Origin: Aselliscus stoliczkanus
Taxonomy: Eukaryota; Chordata; Mammalia; Chiroptera; Hipposideridae
Direction: 5' to 3'
Assembly: GCA_033961575.1 (NCBI GenBank)
Contig: CM066732.1
Span: forward strand, 69,478,687 to 69,542,686
Length of the DNA: 64,000 nucleotides
The translations under genes were made by a program, and so were the position numbers. The stretch's first letter is position 1, and the number at the start of each line of letters is the position of its first letter. Shown here one piece after another: positions 57,880-64,000 of the stretch. Below the pieces are notes generated by a model. That model saw only the letters and a program-made list of their open reading frames with translations, had not been told where the DNA came from and ran no database searches.

Positions 57880-58365
57880 TATCTATTCTGTAGTAATTAC
57901 CTTTCTAAAATACAGGAAATATTATTTTCCTTCTCAAACAAAGCAAGATTTCAAAAGCCAAACTAGTTCATCAAAATTTAAGCTTTCTTCTAATCTGGTC
58001 CATATGCATTCTAACTGTAATAATCCATTTTCCATTTCCAACACATTCTCAGCCTCCTGATATTAGTTTTCTCCTTTTAGACTCAGCTCAAATGAAATAT
58101 GCCCTAAATTCCTTAGTTGCAAATAATTTGTCTGTTTCTCTTTTCTTCTACAGTACAGTGCCTATTTTTCCACTGATATTTATTTTATTTTTCTTTCCTT
58201 ACACTGATTTATTTACACATCTGCATCCCTCTCCCTGCCCTCCCCCTACACACTAGATATTAAGCACTTTAAGTTTCCTGGCAGTTTATCACTGAGTATA
58301 CTTTAGTGTTTGCTTATTTCTTAAAACAGAGTAGATATTCAATAATAGATGTCCAATTGAATGAC
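57880..58365 (+). mobile_element. L2 LINE 3' region
   Basis: 'ccttttagactcagctcaaa', 'gatattaagcactttaagtt', 'gcagtttatcactgagtata' and 'gtagatattcaataatagat' follow the L2 3' end, with high divergence. Confidence 0.55.
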
Positions 58366-59369
58366 TTAATCATCAAAATAAGTACTTTGGACAAAGTTAA
58401 GGGAAAGGAGGGTATATGAAGTTGAAGTTTTCAAACATAAACTATATTAAAAGAGCATCTGCTAAATTGTACCTATACTCTGACTCAACTTGTGATTAAA
58501 TAAGAAAGTCACAAGCCTGTGTTTTAAGATGGTAATGAGCATATTCAAAACCTTGATTACCACAAAAGCAATGACTCAGTCCAAATGAAGCAGACACAGC
58601 TTCAGTAGTTTGTTTTATTACATCTATAAAATCCATACATCTTAAAGATGAGGAAAGTAAGGATGTTACACAACTGCGTTTCCCAAGTTCAAGTCCATAC
58701 TACTAATCAGAATGAAATTTTACATACTGGTCACAGTTATACTGCTCACTCATAGATAGTCCAAATTCCTACAAGAATTTCTGAAATCTTGAGGGGAAAG
58801 AGTACTAAAAACATCTTAAAATCTTTGTTCTGTAAACTCTAAAATGTATCTAAGCACACTTGCAGGACTAAATACAGAGAAGTGATGAATTCTTCTATAG
58901 AAGTCTCTGCTCTTGACAGTAGGTGTGAGGAAGAAGAAAAATCATGCATAGACTTTATATCTTTAAAATAATTCTGTTAGTATTAACTATATTGAATAGG
59001 TTTAGGTTTCTCCTTCTTGATCTAGAAGAGTTCCTATTTTATAAATATTAATACAAAAACTTACATGGGATGAGTCCCTTTTCAGGATCACCCAATTATT
59101 ATAGCATACAGCAATGCTGTGATTTAGACCCAAGTCTATTTTAAAGAAAATCCAGAATTTTTCTGTTTATGTATTATTTTCTTCATCACTTTTTGTTTAA
59201 AAGTCTTAATATAGTTTCAGAAAATAACATGATTTCCCCTTTATACCTAGTAATATGTTGAACGATATATATTTCCCAACATTGCACTTCCCAACAGAGG
59301 AAAAATTCGAAGGCAGGGTGTGTAATTTAATGTCTACTTAAATTGCTTCACTATTTTATTTAGAAATTT
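58366..59369. other. unassigned non-coding sequence
   Basis: A weak MIR-like patch at about 58640-58715 ('taaagatgaggaaagtaagg'). Nothing else recognised. Confidence 0.4.
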
Positions 59370-59760
59370 TGTGTTGCTATTTATAATTTAGATTGGTCTG
59401 TAGTTATCTTTAAGCAATCTTTATCAGCCATAAGTATCTAAGTCATACTCCTTCATAGAAGATATTTAAAGTTTTCTGTCTTTTTCTCGGTGGTAGAGTA
59501 ATTTAAATTGATATAGAAATATCTGATTTTTGAAATTTTAGTAGAATTTTATTGATAAATTATCTTGAACTGGTAGTTTTTTTTCTTTGTTTTGTTTTGT
59601 GAATAGTTCTTTGATATCTTTTATATTTTTTCTTTGGAAATTATTGGGTTGTCGGAAAAGTCATGACGTATTTTTGGGATGAAAAACATAGAAAAAATAC
59701 ATCATGACTTTTCTGACAACCTAATAATTTCTTCAAATGGTATATCTTTACTCAAAACAC
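59370..59760 (-). mobile_element. old LINE ORF2-like sequence (antisense) hosting the second MITE
   Basis: 'tttagattggtctgtagtta' and 'tgaatagttctttgatatct' resemble reversed L1 ORF2; divergence is high. The MITE at 59644-59724 sits inside it. Confidence 0.4.
59644..59724. mobile_element. 81-bp mariner-type MITE, copy 2
   Basis: Flanked by TA at 59642-59643 and 59725-59726. Left end TTGGGTTGTCGGAAAAGTCA and right end, reversed, TTAGGTTGTCAGAAAAGTCA; arms of about 32 bases. Same length and orientation as the copy at 55404-55484, with better-preserved ends. It can fold into a hairpin over nearly its whole length. Confidence 0.9.
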
Positions 59761-60199
59761 TCAGGTAGTCCTACCACTGCCATTTACAAATTTAATCATA
59801 ATTGTATAATGAAAATTAATATTTTTTAAAACCTGAGGTATTTCTACTTACACCAAATTATTAATTAGAAAATGTAGCACTAGAAAAATATGCTAACCAT
59901 AACCTCAAAATAACTGTAATGTGCCAACAAATAATGTGTGAAATTAATTAACACTGTTGAGAGTATACAACTGAATAAGTAGTGAGTCATACTTACTCAA
60001 TATTAATTTCATTTACATTTCTGCAAAATTAATCTATATTAATTTGATTTTATTAAATTACCAATGACTATTCATATATCTAAACAAATTGATTGTAAAT
60101 TAATTTAGATCCCAAATAATTAGAAATATTTTAAAAAATAAATGAAGATAAATTCAGAAATTAATCTCTACAAAATCAGCATATTATAAAATGTATCTT

Positions 60200-60545
60200 A
60201 GACATCAGTGAGAAAATAATAAACTATTCAATCTATAATATTGAGAAAACTATATTGGTAAATGAAAAAATTTCAATTCTCACAATATATATCAAGTAAA
60301 TTCCAAATGATTTAGGGAGTACCTATGGAAAACAAATAAGTAAACACCTATAAAACTATTGAAAAAATATATAAAATACACTTAGGTGTCTTCAGTAAAA
60401 AATAACTTTATACAAGAGGCAGAAAACAATAATAAAGAAAATATGGGTAGATTAAAGTATATATACAGTATATATGGTCACATGATAAAATAAAACTTGT
60501 GCTTGAAGACTAGGGAAGATATAGTTATATAAAAATAAACAATAT
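60200..60545 (+). mobile_element. old L1 ORF2-like remnant
   Basis: 'gtgtcttcagtaaaaaataa' and 'acaagaggcagaaaacaat' resemble L1 ORF2 in plus orientation, and related sequence resumes at 60865 after the younger L1 insertion. Confidence 0.4.
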
Positions 60546-60549
60546 ATGT

Positions 60550-60860
60550 ATATATTTTCATTAAAGTTTATTGTGTGACAATTGTTAGTAAAGTTACATA
60601 GATTTCAGGTGTACAATTCTGTACTACATCATCTACATAGCACATTGAGACCTGAAACAATAAACTGCATAGAAGAAAGCATAAGTATTAAACTTATGGA
60701 CCTTGGATTCAAGGAGGATTTCATGAATTTGACTTCAAAGGCAAGGGAAATAAAAGCTAAGATAAATGAATGGGACTGTATCAAACTAAAAAGCTTCTGC
60801 ACAGCACAGGAAACCATCGACAAAAAGAGGGGCAACCAACCAAATGGGAGAAGATTTTTG
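60550..60860 (-). mobile_element. younger L1 fragment with 5' inversion, inside old L1
   Basis: 60550-60645 is the reversed L1 3' tip ('taaagtttattgtgtgacaa', 'catcatctacatagcacatt'). Directly joined is a forward ORF2 piece, 60650-60860, with a 93-codon open frame containing DCIKLKSFCTAQETIDKK. Opposite orientations in one short insertion are the hallmark of twin priming. The frame is an ORF2 remnant, not a gene. Confidence 0.82.
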
Positions 60861-61325
60861 TAAGCAATATATTAATAGATTAAATGTTTCTACAAATCAA
60901 TATAGAAAAAAAAGCAATCAATGAACAAAGAGGATAAGAATTTAGGCTATCTGCTTAAGAAAAATATTGACTAGCTAATAAGCATACAAAAACAGTAGTA
61001 ATCAAATACATGCAATTGAAAATAAACATAAGATACAATTTTGTACCTATCAGGGATGCAAAATGAAAAAAAAATCAATATCGATAATCCCAAATTTTAG
61101 TGAGGATGTGAAGAAGCACAAACTCTCACATTGATGTTAGAATTTTAATTTGTGCTTCTCTTTAGAAACACATTTGACAATATTTAGTAAAGTTAGAATT
61201 TTAATATTTTATGATTCATCATTTCAACATTTAGATGTATATCCTATAAAAGTATTTGTGTATGTTTAACAGAAGTTATATACACTGATGTTCATTACTT
61301 GCAATAATAAAAAATGGATAAAATG
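60861..61325 (+). mobile_element. old L1 3'-side remnant
   Basis: 'tcaatgaacaaagaggataa', 'tgaggatgtgaagaagcaca', 'tgatgttcattacttgcaat' follow the order of L1 ORF2 end and 3' UTR with strong divergence. Confidence 0.6.
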
Positions 61326-61460
61326 GGGCCGGCCAAGTGGCTCAGTTGGTTAAGAGCTTGCTCAAGAGTGCGAGCTGAGCTCTGAGCAACAGCAGTTCGA
61401 CGCCCAGCCTGAGCTGAGCTGCCACTGAACTGCCAACAGGTGGCAGGATGGCTCAACTAA
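61326..61460 (+). mobile_element. tRNA-derived SINE, truncated-dimer family
   Basis: GGGCCGGCCAAGTGGCTCAG head, B-box-like CAGTTCGACGCCC, GAGCTGAGCTGCCACTGAAC, then GGTGGCAGGATGGCTCAACT and poly(A). The last part equals the start of a second tRNA-like module, as in the tetramer at 40895-41504, cut off inside its A box. Approximate target duplication AAAAATGGATAAAATG on both sides. Confidence 0.88.
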
Positions 61461-64000
61461 AAAAAAAATGGGAAAAATGAATAGCTATTAACAGTTTATG
61501 GATGAGTGTATGTTGTGTAGTGTATACATATCAACAAACAGAGATTATAAACATAATGTTGAGTGAAAAATAAGAAAAAGAGCAGTTGCTCATACTTTCA
61601 AAGAACATACAAAGAAAGCAACATATTGTTACGCAGTAAAGAATTATAAAATATAAACATAAAAAGTGAATAGAAGGACATATATTAAATATATAGTTAC
61701 CTCTGTAGAGGGCAATGGAGTGCATAGAATTGGAGAAAGGAAACAGACATTTTATTTTCAATGTACTTTTTGTTTTATATATAAAATATATGTTTTATAT
61801 ATAAAATATGGAGAAGTGTATATAAATATTTTAAAATATTTTAAAATTCTCGGTGATGAGGTCTAGAATCTTTCAATATAAAGTCTAATATGTAATACAC
61901 AAATCAAATATTAAATGTTGGTCAAAGTGTACAAAATGGCAGTAATGTAGGATGACTAAGTATAGAGATCTATGTACAGCATGCTCACTATAGTTATAAT
62001 ACTATATTATACACTGGACAAATAAGTAAAATAGAAGTAGAGAAGTATTTAATAATATGGAGACAAAAACACTCCCCCACTTGGTTTGTGTTAGCTGCTT
62101 ATTTTTACGATGAAAGCATTAATATTGTAAAACTAGAAAATAAATCCCATTCAGTAGAAAATATTTTTTTTTAATATTTAGCACTCTGAAAACATGTCGT
62201 CTGGACCAGTTAGAACAGATCATTCTTAGTTACAATTCAACATGAAACGACAGAGTACAATACATTCAGACATAAGTCCATCATTTGCTCCCCCTCACCC
62301 CCTTCCTCTGGGTCTTAATTCGTCCCTGAAACTTGAGTGGCCATGCTTAGGAGCCCTTATACCACCTAGATTGCCCATAATGACTTTGTCCATCTTGAAG
62401 CTGAATTTTGTTCACTACCAGCCTGAGCCATTATAATCGTTTTTCTAAACATGCTGAATCCATGAATGCCCAAATCTCATTTATAAGAGGGAGTATAATT
62501 TCTAACTATTTGTGGTGAATTACTGATTAATTGAATAAATATAAAAACACATACACGAATTTCATGGCAGAAGACCTTCACATTTCGTCCACTGAAGACA
62601 CAATTATTTTAACACAATTTAATACCTTAGGTGGATAAATATTTTTAAAAGTTTCAGATAGGATTTTGTAATTATGCATAGCCACCTGCTCTGAGTCATA
62701 TATTTAGTTTAGAATGTTAAGCTTACAGGATTACAGTTTTCCCCTTTGGACTCTGAATTCTGGCCCGAATCTGTCACATAATTTCTAAGTAGTTTCATAC
62801 ACAGAACAACAGCCTGAACCACAGTCCAAATCACTGAAAGCAAGTCACCGGTCATGATGCTGGCTTATGTCTCCAAGTCAGAGGGCTGTTATCTGCTATT
62901 TATATCATAGCATGTCCAGTGGCTGAGTCACTATAGTAGTGCGTGAAAAGTGAAGTGGATAAATATATTCTATTTGTTAGGTAATGGCCTTCATATGTGC
63001 AATTTTATTTTTAATAATTTACTAAGGTATAATTATTTAATTTCCCTGGCTAAATACAGAAATGAAGCTTGAGACAAATGAACAGAGAAATAAATTATAG
63101 TTTTATCGATCTAATAAATTCTAAAATTTATTTTTTAAAAATAAGTTATTAACTAGCAAATATAACTTGAAATGCTGTATATAGAAAATATGAGTACAGA
63201 AATGTGGATAACATATGTGTGAATACTTCCAGTTTTATAATTCTCTTGTTTTATATAAAAATATAAATGTTATCTTCTTGTAGAAGTCAATGAACCCTCA
63301 AATTGCTTTAATTGAAAGAGTCCCCTTTCTTTCCAGCATTTTACCCAAATCATTGGTGCTGAAAGTGTAAGTCAAGACCATGTCACCAGTTTCAACCTGC
63401 TGAAAGTTGATGTTATTATTTTAATTTTATTTTAAATGCTATTTCAATGTTCAGGCATTTAAAACTAAACATATAGGAAGTGAGCTGATGATTTCTTTTA
63501 ATAATATGACAGAAAAATAATAAAAATATATATGATTCCCAGTTCTTAAGTAAGCTGATCCTCCCTCTATTGGTTACATATACTTAATCTGATCTCTAAA
63601 CAACATAAACAAGCCAGTTTCCAATCTAATACTACGAGGGTAACTGTAAATTTTCATTTGAATGCAGTCCGTGTTAAATCTTAATACCATCTGTAACTTT
63701 TTAAGAGTAGAAATGTCACTGTGATTTGTTCTCATTCAGCTCCCACCTGCAATGCAGCATTATCTGTGAGTGATGCTTATGTGTGTTGTCCGGGATATTG
63801 TGCTTAGATGTAGCCCTGTGGCAAGGGGTAATCACATTGATTTTTCACTACTGCAGCAAATACTCTTGTGTCCAACTGCTAAGCTTTGGCAAAAAAATAA
63901 ATAAAGCCACAACTATCAGATCTGCTGCTGAAGCAAGATTTCAAGTACCTCCAAATCATCTGCGGCAAGGTCACTGCAGACTGTAGTGTCCTCATAAGTG
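61461..64000. other. unassigned sequence to the window end
   Basis: About 2.5 kb with no well-supported element. A duplicated 'gttttatatataaaatat' unit lies at about 61773-61810. 62170-62470 and 62690-62960 are less AT-rich and lack repeat signatures. The open frames at 62242-62436 and 63783-63986 have no splice or start support. Confidence 0.4.

Noticed and set aside
60582..60863. 93-codon frame with a clear protein-like sequence
   Set aside because: The protein-like part is L1 ORF2 and the first residues come from the reversed L1 3' tip; it is a fusion made by the inversion.
1..64000. CRISPR array, integron, phage or bacterial operon
   Set aside because: No regularly spaced repeats, ribosome binding sites or dense long reading frames; repeat content is wholly mammalian.

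Overview
The window looks like AT-rich, gene-poor mammalian nuclear DNA, most likely from a bat. Interspersed repeats of every major mammalian class (MIR, L2, old and younger L1, MLT1 and other LTRs, mariner and hAT elements) make up much of it. Several tRNA-derived SINEs have heads beginning GGGCCGGCCNAGTGG and bodies that resemble the VES/Rhin-type SINEs known from bats. The host assignment rests on remembered family resemblance only. I see no bacterial, phage, plasmid or CRISPR feature and no intact protein-coding gene. Nearly all short open frames here fall inside repeats.

Layout. 0-5 kb: a TA microsatellite, an old LTR, an old TIR DNA transposon, an ERV-type LTR and an L1 3' end. 5-12 kb: SINE, L1 3' end, an LTR (family B), MIRs and a second copy of the first LTR family. 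12.35-12.44 kb: a 93-nt plus-strand segment with canonical splice sites and one strongly protein-like frame, the best candidate for a real exon. 13-20 kb: SINEs and two 3' ends of old L1s. 20.4-26.2 kb: an MLT1 LTR, an L2, a deleted mariner, and a stack of nested insertions (LTR, then a 5'-inverted L1, then a hAT with a SINE inside it). 27-29 kb: two SINEs of different families. 30.6-35.1 kb: a decayed minus-strand endogenous retrovirus with gag-, protease-, RT- and RNase H-like remnants and an LTR. 37-41.8 kb: old antisense L1 cut by an LTR, a SINE, an L1 tail and an MLT1, then a very long SINE with four tRNA-like modules. 43.0-44.0 kb, minus strand: a probable processed pseudogene with a poly(A) tract and, just upstream, an 87-nt exon-like segment with canonical splice sites. 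44-47.3 kb: antisense L1 with an embedded 62-bp palindrome. 49.6-50.1 kb: an LTR-D fragment and a CA microsatellite. 52.2-57 kb: MIRs, old L1, two SINEs, an L1 3' end and the first copy of an 81-bp mariner-type MITE. 57.2-64 kb: a small palindrome, L2, the second MITE copy, an inverted L1 fragment, a SINE and sequence without recognisable repeats.

No pathway or operon can be described. The two exon-like segments lie on opposite strands, so if both are real they belong to different transcription units and the rest of the window is intronic or intergenic. I did not find a convincing new biological system. The items most worth checking are the two candidate exons, the retrocopy, the relationships among the modular SINEs and the MITE pair.
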